In this document: piece after piece, positions 10,387 through 18,363 of the stretch
How positions within the stretch are numbered: the first letter of the stretch is position 1
How the letters are laid out: every line of letters starts with the position of its first letter
NCBI RefSeq assembly: GCF_006547045.1
Contig: NZ_CP041242.1
Location: 3,606,001-3,670,000 of the forward strand
Origin: Lysobacter alkalisoli
Lineage (GTDB): Bacteria; Pseudomonadota; Gammaproteobacteria; Xanthomonadales; Xanthomonadaceae
Direction of reading: 5' to 3'
DNA: 64,000 bases
Translations under genes and position numbers: made by a program
The notes under the pieces: model-generated
Seen by the model: the letters and a program-made list of their open reading frames with translations, nothing else
Told to the model about the DNA's origin: nothing
Database searches by the model: none

Positions 10387-10405
10387 CCGGACTTGTGCCG
10401 TCCGG
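10387..10405 (-). terminator. Possible hairpin after glnA
   Basis: CCGGAC-TTGTGCC-GTCCGG stem-loop, 22 bases downstream of the glnA stop codon. No T run, so weakly supported. Confidence 0.4.
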
Positions 10406-10426
10406 TCCGCCGCGGGTGCTACGCGA

Positions 10427-11836
10427 TCAGTTCGCGTAGTACATCTGGTACTCGAGCGGGTGAGTGGCCGCGCGGAACCGGGTGACTTCGTCCATCTTCA
10501 GCGCGATATAGCCGTCGATGAAGTCGTCGGAGAACACGCCGCCGGCCTTGAGGAACTCGCGGTCCTTGTCCAGCGCCTCCAGCGCCTGGTCGAGGCTGTG
10601 GCACACGGTCGGGATGCCCTTTTCCTCTTCCGGCGGCAGGTCGTAGAGATCCTTGTCGCTCGGCGCGCCGGGGTCGATCTGGTTCTTGATGCCGTCCAGG
10701 CCGGCCATCATCAGCGCGGCGAAGGTCAGGTAGCCCGACTGCACCGGATCCGGGAAACGGAACTCGATCCGGCGCGCCTTCGGGTTGGACACGAACGGGA
10801 TCCGGCAGCTGGCCGAACGGTTGCGGGCCGAATAGGCCAGCATCACCGGCGCCTCGAAGCCCGGGACCAGGCGCTTGTAGCTGTTGGTGCTGGCGTTGGT
10901 GAATGCGTTGATCGCGCGCGCGTGCTTGAACACGCCGCCGATGTACCACAGCGCCATCTGGCTCAGGCCGCCGTAGCCGTCGCCGCTGAACAGGTTCTTG
11001 CCATCCTTCGCCAGCGACTGGTGCACGTGCATGCCGCTGCCGTTGTCGCCGACGATCGGCTTGGGCATGAAGGTCGCGGTCTTGCCGTTGCGGAAGGCCA
11101 CGTTCTTGACGATGTACTTGAGCATCAACAGCTCGTCGGCCTTCTTGACCAGCGAGTTGAACTTGGTGCCGATCTCGCACTGGCCGGCATTGGCGACCTC
11201 GTGGTGATGCACCTCGACCTCGATGCCGACCTGCTCCAGGGTCTTGCACATCTCGGCGCGGATGTCGTGCAGCGAGTCGACCGGCGGCACCGGGAAATAG
11301 CCGCCCTTGATGCCCGGGCGATAGCCGCTGTTGCCGCCTTCGTACTCGCGCGCCGAGTTCCAGTGCGCTTCCTCGGAATCGACGTGGAAGAAGGTGTGGC
11401 CCATCTCGTTGCCGTAGCGGACCGAATCGAACACGAAGAACTCCGGTTCCGGGCCGAAGAACGCCTGCTCGGCGATGCCGCTGGCCTTGAGGTAGGCCTC
11501 GGCGCGCTTGGCGACGCCGCGCGGGTCGCGCGAGTAGGACTGCATGGTGGACGGATCGAGCACGTCGCAGACCATGACCAGGGTCGGGTCGGCGGCGAAC
11601 GGGTCGAGGTAGGCGGTGGCCGGATCCGGCATCAGCACCATGTCGGACTCGTTGATGCCTTTCCAGCCGTTGATCGAGGAACCGTCGAACATCTTGCCGT
11701 CCTCGAACAGGCCGGCGTCGACGATCGACTGGGGATAGGTCACGTGGTGCTGGGTGCCGCGCATGTCGGCGAAGCGCAGGTCGACGAATTCGACCTTGTG
11801 GTCACGGATGAGCTTTTCGACGTTTTCGAGCGACAT
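10427..11836 (-). CDS. glnA: Type I glutamine synthetase
   Basis: 469 residues, identical in length to enterobacterial GlnA. Family segments: [16 protein letters not shown], the active-site PEPEFFVFD, the ATP-binding [16 protein letters not shown], and the adenylylation tyrosine in [10 protein letters not shown]. It joins ammonia and glutamate using ATP and is regulated by adenylylation. The start is the ATG at 11836 ([10 protein letters not shown]); the frame continues upstream through the promoter region. The sequence in front carries a sigma-54 promoter and two NtrC-like sites. Confidence 0.97.
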   Translation of the reverse strand: MSLENVEKLIRDHKVEFVDLRFADMRGTQHHVTYPQSIVDAGLFEDGKMFDGSSINGWKGINESDMVLMPDPATAYLDPFAADPTLVMVCDVLDPSTMQSYSRDPRGVAKRAEAYLKASGIAEQAFFGPEPEFFVFDSVRYGNEMGHTFFHVDSEEAHWNSAREYEGGNSGYRPGIKGGYFPVPPVDSLHDIRAEMCKTLEQVGIEVEVHHHEVANAGQCEIGTKFNSLVKKADELLMLKYIVKNVAFRNGKTATFMPKPIVGDNGSGMHVHQSLAKDGKNLFSGDGYGGLSQMALWYIGGVFKHARAINAFTNASTNSYKRLVPGFEAPVMLAYSARNRSASCRIPFVSNPKARRIEFRFPDPVQSGYLTFAALMMAGLDGIKNQIDPGAPSDKDLYDLPPEEEKGIPTVCHSLDQALEALDKDREFLKAGGVFSDDFIDGYIALKMDEVTRFRAATHPLEYQMYYAN

Positions 11837-11880
11837 GGTGCTGACGGCCTTTCCGGTTGAGTGGATGTGCCATCTTGTAC

Positions 11881-11896
11881 GCAAGCGGCATGCCAA
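11881..11896 (-). promoter_or_regulatory. Sigma-54 promoter of glnA
   Basis: On the minus strand TTGGCATG-CCGC-TTGC matches the -24/-12 consensus TTGGCACG-N4-TTGC at all but one defined position, with the invariant GG and GC ten bases apart. Predicted transcript start is near 11870, giving a leader of about 34 bases before the glnA ATG. Confidence 0.85.
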
Positions 11897-11956
11897 CCCA
11901 AGAGCCATCGCAAGCCATTGATTTCATACATGTCGGCTCGCCAGCTGCGGGCGAGA

Positions 11957-11973
11957 TGCACCACAATTGCGCA
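11957..11973. promoter_or_regulatory. NtrC-like binding site, proximal
   Basis: TGCACC-ACAAT-TGCGCA resembles the NtrC dyad GCACC-N5-GGTGC (one half exact, the other 3 of 5). Its centre is about 95 bp upstream of the predicted glnA transcript start. Confidence 0.6.
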
Positions 11974-11988
11974 GCGCCGGCCGCCTCC

Positions 11989-12005
11989 TGCACCCGATTG
12001 GCGCA
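11989..12005. promoter_or_regulatory. NtrC-like binding site, distal
   Basis: TGCACC-CGATT-GGCGCA: one half exact and the other 4 of 5 against GCACC-N5-GGTGC. Its centre is 32 bp (three helical turns) from the proximal site and about 127 bp upstream of the predicted start. Confidence 0.7.
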
Positions 12006-12079
12006 TGCTCCGGACCGCCGCCCCCGGCATCCCGGTAGAATGGGTCCGTTCCACGTTCCGTCCATGGGAGGAGGGCCCG

Positions 12080-13111
12080 ATGGGCAGACGATCCAGGGTC
12101 ACGTCGATCGATATCGCACACCGCGCCGGGGTCTCCCAGGCCACCGTGTCGCGCGTGCTCAGCGGCAGCCCGCTGGTCAACGCCGAGACCCGCAAGCGGG
12201 TCGAGGAGGCGGTGCGCGAGCTCAACTACAAGGTCGACCGCCACGCCTCCAGCCTGCGTACCCAGCGCTCCGGCACGCTGGCCCTGCTGCTGTTCGAGGA
12301 CCCGACCCCGGACGACTCGCACATCAATCCGTTCTTCCTGTCGATGCTGGGCTCGATCACCCGCGCCTGCGCCCGCTACGGCCACGACCTGCTGGTCTCG
12401 TTCCAGCAACTGTCCGACGACTGGCATGCCGACTACGAGGACAGCATGAAGGCCGACGGCCTGATCCTGCTCGGCTACGGCGACTACCTGGCCTACCGCG
12501 GCAAGCTGGAAACCCTGGTCGGCCAGGGCACCCGCTTCGTACGCTGGGGCGCGGTGCTGCCGGACCAGCCGGGCATCTCGATCGGCTGCGACAACTTCCA
12601 CGGCGGCCGCCTGGTCGGCGAACACCTGCTCGGCCTCGGCCGCAGCAGGATCGCCTTTCTCGGCGACGCCTCCAGCCACTACCCGGAGTTCTTCGACCGT
12701 TACCGCGGCTGCGACGCCGCCCTGCACGAAGCCGGCCTGCGCATGGACGAGGGCCTGCAGGTCGACGCGGTCAGCGCCGAGGAGGCCGGCTACGACGCCG
12801 CCCGTACCCTGCTCGCGCGGGGGGGCGAATTCGATGCGGTGTTCGCCGCCAGCGACCTGATCGCGATCGGCGCGATGCGGGCACTGGCCGAAAGCGGCCG
12901 GCGGGTGCCCGAGGACATCGTGGTCAGCGGCTTCGACGACATCCCCGCCGCCCGCTTCGCCCAGCCGGCGCTGACCACTGTGTTCCAGGACACCACGCGG
13001 GCCGGCGCGCTGCTGGTCGAGTCGCTGATCGCGCAGATCCGCGGCGAGGAAGTGCGGAGCATCACCCTGCCGGCTTCACTGGTGGTGCGGCGCTCGACCG
13101 GGGCGGAGTAA
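12080..13111 (+). CDS. LacI-family regulator of the starch/maltodextrin locus
   Basis: 343 residues. N-terminal LacI helix-turn-helix TSIDIAHRAGVSQATVSRVL, then a periplasmic-binding-protein-like sensor domain ending in DDIPAARFAQPALTTVFQDT and VVRRSTG, the usual LacI tail. ATG 12080 has a GGAGGAGG ribosome site; the frame runs further upstream through the glnA promoter region without similarity. It is divergent from glnA and convergent with the amylase-transporter pair. The recognition helix (VSQATVSRV) differs from the two other LacI proteins here, which suggests that this one reads the TGAATACGTTTGCA-type operators at 16614, 26278, 26299 and 32121. That pairing is inference; no such operator lies before its own gene. 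Confidence 0.9.
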   Translation: MGRRSRVTSIDIAHRAGVSQATVSRVLSGSPLVNAETRKRVEEAVRELNYKVDRHASSLRTQRSGTLALLLFEDPTPDDSHINPFFLSMLGSITRACARYGHDLLVSFQQLSDDWHADYEDSMKADGLILLGYGDYLAYRGKLETLVGQGTRFVRWGAVLPDQPGISIGCDNFHGGRLVGEHLLGLGRSRIAFLGDASSHYPEFFDRYRGCDAALHEAGLRMDEGLQVDAVSAEEAGYDAARTLLARGGEFDAVFAASDLIAIGAMRALAESGRRVPEDIVVSGFDDIPAARFAQPALTTVFQDTTRAGALLVESLIAQIRGEEVRSITLPASLVVRRSTGAE

Positions 13112-13147
13112 CCGCTCGCTTCCAGCTCCGCAGGGTAGATAGAGTCG

Positions 13148-14887
13148 CTAGTTCTTCGGCCCGCCGATCCGCTCCGCCATCGCCTCGTCCAGCGCCGCGC
13201 GCAGGTCGGCGCGGCGGACCGGGGCATTGAGCAGCCAGACCTCGACGCCATGCGCGGGCACGGTCGCCTGCAGCGTGCCGCTGTCTTCCACTACCTGCCG
13301 GTCACCGGAAATCGCGGCACGCCATTCGCCCGGCTGCAGCCAGCGTTCGACCTCGAAGGCCGCTGGCGCGTCGCCCTTGTTGAGCATGACCAGCGCGATC
13401 TGCGCGAAGCCGCCTTCCTGCAGCACGCGATAGAACACCGCACGGTCGCCGGCCATCTCCACGTTCAATTGCAGTCCGCGCTGCAGCGCCGGCGTGGCCT
13501 CGCGCACCTTGGCGATGCGACGCAGCGCGGCATGGATCGGGTGGCCCTCGGCGGCGTTGACGCGCGGCTGGCCGAAGTAGTTGCGGTTGCCGGCATGCTC
13601 GCCGGTGCCGCGCATGAAGCCGACCTCCGAGCCGTAGTAGATGACCGGGATGCCGCGCGCGGTGAACAGGAAGTTGTGCGCGTCGATGAAGCCTTCGTCG
13701 CTCGCATCCATGCGCGGCATGTCGTGGTTGTCGTAGAAGGTCATCAGCTCGTACGGGTTGTGGTACGGGCCGCCGGTCAGATACAGCGCATCGACGATGT
13801 GCTCGTAGCCGTGCTTCCCATCATCGTGCTGCTTCACACTGAACACCGCGTCGATGCGCTCCTTGAGTGGAAAGTCGAGCACGCTGACGCCGCCGTTCTC
13901 CGGCCAGGTGAACGGGGCTATGTTCTCGGCCGCGTAGTCGAAGGCCTCCCCGAACATGAAGAAGTCCGGATGCTCGGCACGGATGCAGTCGCTGAACGAC
14001 TTCCAGAATGCGACCGGCATGTGGCGGATGGTGTCGATGCGGAATGCGTCGGCGCCCTGCCCGGCCCACTTCAGATAGGCCCGGCAGAAGTAGTCGAGCA
14101 CGACCGGGCTGGTGTCGTCGTTGTTGGACAGCTGGGCCAGGTCCGGCTCGGCATGGAAGAATGCGTGCAGCGGGTTGTTTTCCGGGTCCAGTTCGCCCGG
14201 GTGCAGGTTCTGGTGATCGGCGATCAGGGTGCCGTCGGCGTCGAAGATCTGCCCGAACCCGGGCTGGGGCTCTGGCATCGTGTACGACGGCGAGCCGTGG
14301 TTGGCGACGATGTCGAGCACAGTCTTGAGCCCGTGCTTCCTCAGACCCCGGGTCAACCCGGCGAAATCCAGCTTGCGGCTCGGCAGATGCTCGTCGAGCT
14401 CGAAGAAATTGACGCCCCAGTAACCGTGGTAGCCGGTCTTGCCGCGATCCTTGAAGAACGCGTCCGAACCGATCGGATCGCCGCCGGTGAAAGCTTCGTC
14501 CGGGTTGTCGACGATCGGAGTGATCCAGACCGCGCCGAAACCCATGTCGGCAATGTAGCCGGCGTTGTCGAGCAGGCCTTTGAAATCGCCGCCGAGGTAG
14601 CCGATGTTGGCACCGTTCGCGCCGGCGCCCGGCACCGGCCGGTCGAAGGTCCGCCGCGCGGCGTCCGGCCCGCCCTGATCGCGGTGGTCGTTGGACGGGT
14701 CGCCGTTGACGAAACGGTCGGTGACCACGAAGTAGACCGCGTCGGATGCCAGCGGCTCCAGCGTGCCGTAATAGGCCGGGCGCAGGGTCGCGGCCGGCAG
14801 CGTCGCCGGAGCCTCGGTCGGCGAATGCGCGCAACCCGCGCCAAGCAGGGCCAGGGCGATGGCCAGGGTGGACAGCACCGGCCTCAT
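13148..14887 (-). CDS. Alpha-amylase family (GH13) lipoprotein
   Basis: 579 residues. Lipoprotein signal with lipobox LGAGC (C19), so probably attached to an outer or inner membrane leaflet. GH13 barrel: LDIVANHG, nucleophile D285 in DAFRIDTIRH, acid/base E314 in MFGEAFDY, and D389 in FYDNHDMPR. The N-terminal VYFVVTDRFVNGDPSND is typical of extracellular amylases/cyclodextrinases. It cuts alpha-1,4-glucans. Its ATG overlaps the stop of the upstream transporter gene by four bases, so the two are translated together. Confidence 0.9.
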   Translation of the reverse strand: MRPVLSTLAIALALLGAGCAHSPTEAPATLPAATLRPAYYGTLEPLASDAVYFVVTDRFVNGDPSNDHRDQGGPDAARRTFDRPVPGAGANGANIGYLGGDFKGLLDNAGYIADMGFGAVWITPIVDNPDEAFTGGDPIGSDAFFKDRGKTGYHGYWGVNFFELDEHLPSRKLDFAGLTRGLRKHGLKTVLDIVANHGSPSYTMPEPQPGFGQIFDADGTLIADHQNLHPGELDPENNPLHAFFHAEPDLAQLSNNDDTSPVVLDYFCRAYLKWAGQGADAFRIDTIRHMPVAFWKSFSDCIRAEHPDFFMFGEAFDYAAENIAPFTWPENGGVSVLDFPLKERIDAVFSVKQHDDGKHGYEHIVDALYLTGGPYHNPYELMTFYDNHDMPRMDASDEGFIDAHNFLFTARGIPVIYYGSEVGFMRGTGEHAGNRNYFGQPRVNAAEGHPIHAALRRIAKVREATPALQRGLQLNVEMAGDRAVFYRVLQEGGFAQIALVMLNKGDAPAAFEVERWLQPGEWRAAISGDRQVVEDSGTLQATVPAHGVEVWLLNAPVRRADLRAALDEAMAERIGGPKN

Positions 14888-16404
14888 CGCGCCGCCCCCG
14901 GCTCACGCACGCGCAACACGCACAGGCCGGCGACGATCATGCTCGCGCCACCGATCGCCAGCGCATTGATCGGCTCACCGCCGAGGAAGGTCTTGAGCAT
15001 GAAGCCGAGCAGGCTGGCCGCGACCAGCTGCGGGATCACGATGAAGAAATTGAAGATGCCCATGTAGATGCCCATCTTGTCCGCCGGAAGACTATCGGAA
15101 AGCAGTGCATACGGCAGTGAAAGGATCGAGGCCCATGCAAATCCGACCCCGAGCATCGACAACAGCAGCCAGTGCGGGTCGCGGAACCACAGGAACGACA
15201 GCAGACCGAGGCCGCCCAGGCTGACGTTGACCAGGTGACTGACCCGCAGCCCCCAGCACCGCACCATCAGCGGAATCACGAGCGCGGCCAGCGCGGCGAA
15301 GCCGTTGTAGGCGGCGAACAGCACACCCACCCAGTTGGCGCCTTCGTTGTAGGCATCCGAAGCGGTGTCGGTGCTGCCGAAATGGACCTCGGTGACCGCA
15401 CCGGTGGTGTAGATCCACATCGCGAACAGGGCGAACCAGGAGAAGAACTGCACCACCGCCAGCCGCCGCATGGTCCCCGGCATCACCCGCATGTCGCTGA
15501 CGATGACGGCCAGCATGCGTTGCGGTTTCAGGAAGCGCGCGACCTGCAGCAGCAGGCCATAGGCGAGCAGCATGCCGGCCAACACATACAGCATCCGGCC
15601 CCAGCCGAACCACGCGATCGCGGCGACCCCGGCCGCGCCAGCCAGCAGCCAGCCCAGGCCGGTGGTAGCGGTAACCACGGGCGCGGTGGCGGTTGGCTCA
15701 TGGATGACCGGTGTCGCGTCGTCGAACGCCATCAGCTGCTCGGGCGGATACTCGCGGGTGCGCAGCACGGTCCAGCCGATCGCCAGGAACAGCACCGCGC
15801 CGCCGAAGTAGAACGCGTAGCGCACCGTGTCCGGCACCTCGCCCGGCGCGGCGGTATTGGCCACCCCGGCGTGCGCCAGCAACCACGGCAGCATGCTCGC
15901 AACCACCGCGCCGACACCGATGAAGAAGCTCTGCATCGCATAACCGGTCGGCCGCTGCCGTGGTGGCAGCTGATCGCCAACGAAGGCGCGGAACGGCTCC
16001 ATCGCGATGTTGATCGAGGCATCGAGCACCCACAGGGTACCGGCGGCGACCCACAGCAGCGGCGAGTTGGGCATTACGAACAGGGCCAGCGAAGCGAGGA
16101 TCGCGCCGACCAGGAAGTACGGCCGGCGGCGTCCGAAGCGGCCCCAGGTGCGATCGGACATGTAGCCGATCACCGGCTGCACCAGCAGGCCGGTCAGTGG
16201 CGCGGCGATCCACAGGCCCGGCACCAGGTCCATGTCCGCGCCCAGGGTCTGGAAGATGCGGCTGACGTTGGCGTTCTGCAACGCGAAGCCGAACTGGATG
16301 CCGAGGAAGCCGAAGCACATGTTCCAGATCTGCCAGAACGTGAGTGCGGGCTTGGCGGTCGTCGACATTGTGGTGGTCGACGCCGTCGATGGTGCTGGAT
16401 TCAT
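14884..16404 (-). CDS. SLC45/GPH-type MFS disaccharide transporter (maltose/maltodextrin)
   Basis: 506 residues, twelve membrane segments. Signature FGIQFGFALQNANVSRIFQ, LWIAAPLTGLLVQPVIGYMSD and RTWGRFGRRRPYFLVGA belong to the SLC45-like sucrose/maltose permeases found in sugar loci of Xanthomonas, Caulobacter and Shewanella. It imports maltose or short maltodextrins with protons through the inner membrane. ATG 16404 has AAGGGGAA upstream. First gene of a two-gene operon with the GH13 amylase. It shares a 306-bp divergent promoter region, containing one operator, with the alpha-glucosidase. Confidence 0.9.
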   Translation of the reverse strand: MNPAPSTASTTTMSTTAKPALTFWQIWNMCFGFLGIQFGFALQNANVSRIFQTLGADMDLVPGLWIAAPLTGLLVQPVIGYMSDRTWGRFGRRRPYFLVGAILASLALFVMPNSPLLWVAAGTLWVLDASINIAMEPFRAFVGDQLPPRQRPTGYAMQSFFIGVGAVVASMLPWLLAHAGVANTAAPGEVPDTVRYAFYFGGAVLFLAIGWTVLRTREYPPEQLMAFDDATPVIHEPTATAPVVTATTGLGWLLAGAAGVAAIAWFGWGRMLYVLAGMLLAYGLLLQVARFLKPQRMLAVIVSDMRVMPGTMRRLAVVQFFSWFALFAMWIYTTGAVTEVHFGSTDTASDAYNEGANWVGVLFAAYNGFAALAALVIPLMVRCWGLRVSHLVNVSLGGLGLLSFLWFRDPHWLLLSMLGVGFAWASILSLPYALLSDSLPADKMGIYMGIFNFFIVIPQLVAASLLGFMLKTFLGGEPINALAIGGASMIVAGLCVLRVREPGAAR

Positions 16405-16430
16405 TCGTTCCCCTTCATTGGTTCCAGTTC

Positions 16431-16525
16431 CGTCGTCCCGGCAAAAGCCGGGACCCATGTTGCATTTCAGGCCATCCCGATACAGCCGCGAATCAGAATG
16501 AGCCCCGGCTTTCGCCGGGACGACG
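16431..16525. repeat. Paired REP-like palindromes in the divergent promoter region
   Basis: CGTCGTCCCGGC...GCCGGGAC and, inverted 75 bp later, GCCCCGGC...CCGGGACGACG. It lies between the transporter start codon and the maltodextrin operator. Confidence 0.75.
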
Positions 16526-16613
16526 ACAGCTGGACGCGCAGGACTCGATCCGCCACGTCCGGCAAAGGCATGGCGCGCATGCTAGTCAGGCATCGCACTG
16601 CAACATGGAACCG

Positions 16614-16627
16614 TGCAAACGTATTCA
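16614..16627. promoter_or_regulatory. LacI-type operator, transporter/alpha-glucosidase intergenic region
   Basis: TGCAAACGTATTCA, a 14-bp dyad centred on ACGT. Its reverse complement TGAATACGTTTGCA is identical to the site at 26299. It sits about 85 bp before the alpha-glucosidase ATG and could control both divergent units. Confidence 0.75.
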
Positions 16628-16710
16628 CCGTCCGCCATGACCTTTTGCCTGCCCCAGCGGGTCCTGAGCATGGAATAGTGGCAACCCGAAACGGTTCGGG
16701 TGGGAATGGA

Positions 16711-18342
16711 ATGAAGACGGCTTCATGGTGGCACGGCGCGGTGATCTACCAGGTCTATCCGCGCAGTTTTCGCGACACCAACGGTGATGGTGTCGGCGAC
16801 CTGCCGGGCATCGTCGAGAAGCTGGACTACATCGCCAGCCTCGGCGTCGACGCGATCTGGATATCGCCATTCTTCAAGTCGCCAATGGCCGACTTCGGCT
16901 ACGACATCGCCGACTACCGCGACGTCGACCCGCTGTTCGGCACGATCGAGGACTTCGACCGCGTGCTGGCCAAGGCGCACTCGCTCGGCATCAAGGTGAT
17001 GATCGACCAGGTGCTCAGCCACACTTCGATCGAGCACGCCTGGTTCCAGGAAAGCCGAGAGAGCCGCGACAACGCCAAGGCCGACTGGTATGTGTGGGCC
17101 GATGCACGCGACGACGGCACGCCGCCGAACAACTGGCTGTCGATCTTCGGCGGCGTCGCCTGGCAATGGGAGCCGCGCCGCGAACAGTACTACCTGCACA
17201 ACTTCCTGACCTCGCAGCCAGACCTGAACTTCCATTGCGACGACGTGCGCGCGGCCACGCTCGACAACGTCGCGTTCTGGCTCGACCGTGGCGTCGACGG
17301 CCTGCGCCTGGATGCGATCAACTTCTGCTATCACGACGCCCAGTTGCGCGACAACCCACCCAAGCCACCGCACCTGCGCGTCGGTCGCGGCTTCAGCGCC
17401 GACAACCCGTACGCCTACCAGTACCACTACTACAACAATACCCAGCCCGAGACGTTGGGCTTCATGGAAGAACTGCGCGGGCTGATGGACCGCTACCCCG
17501 ACGTGGCCGCGCTGGGCGAGTTCTCGTCGGAGGACTCGCTGGCGACGATGGCCGAGTACGTCGGCGACCAGCGCCTGCACATGGGCTACAGCTTCGAGCT
17601 GCTGACCGACGACTTCAGCGTCGATTACATCCGAGGTACGGTCGAGAACCTGGAATCGAAGATGCCGCACGGCTGGCCGTGCTGGGCGATCTCCAACCAC
17701 GACGTCGAACGCGCGGTCAGCCGCTGGGGCGGCGACGAGGCCTCCGACGCGCTGGCCGCGCAACTGGTCGCGCTGGTCTGTTCGTTGCGCGGCTCGGTCT
17801 GCCTGTACCAGGGCGAGGAGCTGGGCCTGACCGAGGCCGAGGTGCCGTTCGAAGCGCTGCAGGATCCGTACGGCATCTCGTTCTGGCCGAACTTCAAGGG
17901 CCGCGACGGCTGCCGCACGCCACTGCCATGGTCGGACGCGCCCAACACCGGTTTCAGCGACGGCACGCCGTGGCTGCCGATCCCGTCCGAGCACCGCGCA
18001 CGCAGCGTGCAGGCGCAGGAAACGGATCCGAACTCGGTGCTCAACACCACCCGCCGCTTCCTGCGCTGGCGCAAGACGCTGCCGGCGCTGGTACACGGCG
18101 ACATCGCGTTCCTCGACACCCGCGAGCCGGTGCTGGCCTTCACCCGCGGCAACGGCGATGACCGCCTGCTGGTCGTGTTCAACCTCTCGACCACCGCGGT
18201 CGACTGGCCGCTTCCGGCAAGCACGTTTCCCGAAGGGCGGCCGCCGACTGCGCTGGACGACCACGGTCTGCTCACCGGCAAGGTCGTGGGCGGTGAACTG
18301 AAACTGCCGGGCCGCGGCGTCTATTTCGCCCGGCTCGGCTGA
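16711..18342 (+). CDS. Alpha-glucosidase (GH13), XgtA-like
   Basis: 543 residues, no signal peptide, so cytoplasmic. Starts WWHGAVIYQVYPRSFRDTNG. Nucleophile D201 (DGLRLDAINF), acid/base E270 (AALGEFSSED), D331 (AISNHDVERAV). The loop MIDQVLSHTSIEHAWFQ and the stretch NPYAYQYHYYNNTQPE match the Xanthomonas alpha-glucosyl transfer enzyme group (GH13 subfamily 23), which hydrolyses alpha-1,4 bonds of short maltosides and also transfers glucose. It releases glucose from imported maltodextrins for glucokinase. Followed 21 bases later by the debranching enzyme gene, so the two are in one operon. Confidence 0.92.
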   Translation: MKTASWWHGAVIYQVYPRSFRDTNGDGVGDLPGIVEKLDYIASLGVDAIWISPFFKSPMADFGYDIADYRDVDPLFGTIEDFDRVLAKAHSLGIKVMIDQVLSHTSIEHAWFQESRESRDNAKADWYVWADARDDGTPPNNWLSIFGGVAWQWEPRREQYYLHNFLTSQPDLNFHCDDVRAATLDNVAFWLDRGVDGLRLDAINFCYHDAQLRDNPPKPPHLRVGRGFSADNPYAYQYHYYNNTQPETLGFMEELRGLMDRYPDVAALGEFSSEDSLATMAEYVGDQRLHMGYSFELLTDDFSVDYIRGTVENLESKMPHGWPCWAISNHDVERAVSRWGGDEASDALAAQLVALVCSLRGSVCLYQGEELGLTEAEVPFEALQDPYGISFWPNFKGRDGCRTPLPWSDAPNTGFSDGTPWLPIPSEHRARSVQAQETDPNSVLNTTRRFLRWRKTLPALVHGDIAFLDTREPVLAFTRGNGDDRLLVVFNLSTTAVDWPLPASTFPEGRPPTALDDHGLLTGKVVGGELKLPGRGVYFARLG

Positions 18343-18363
18343 ACCGGAAAAGGGAGGTCCACG

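Noticed and set aside
13250-15067. A 605-codon plus-strand frame opposite the GH13 amylase
   Set aside because: Antisense shadow of a gene with all GH13 catalytic residues.
15172-18342. A 1056-codon plus-strand frame that runs from antisense of the MFS transporter into the alpha-glucosidase
   Set aside because: Only the part from 16711 has family similarity. The upstream part is antisense to a clear transporter gene and crosses a REP and an operator.
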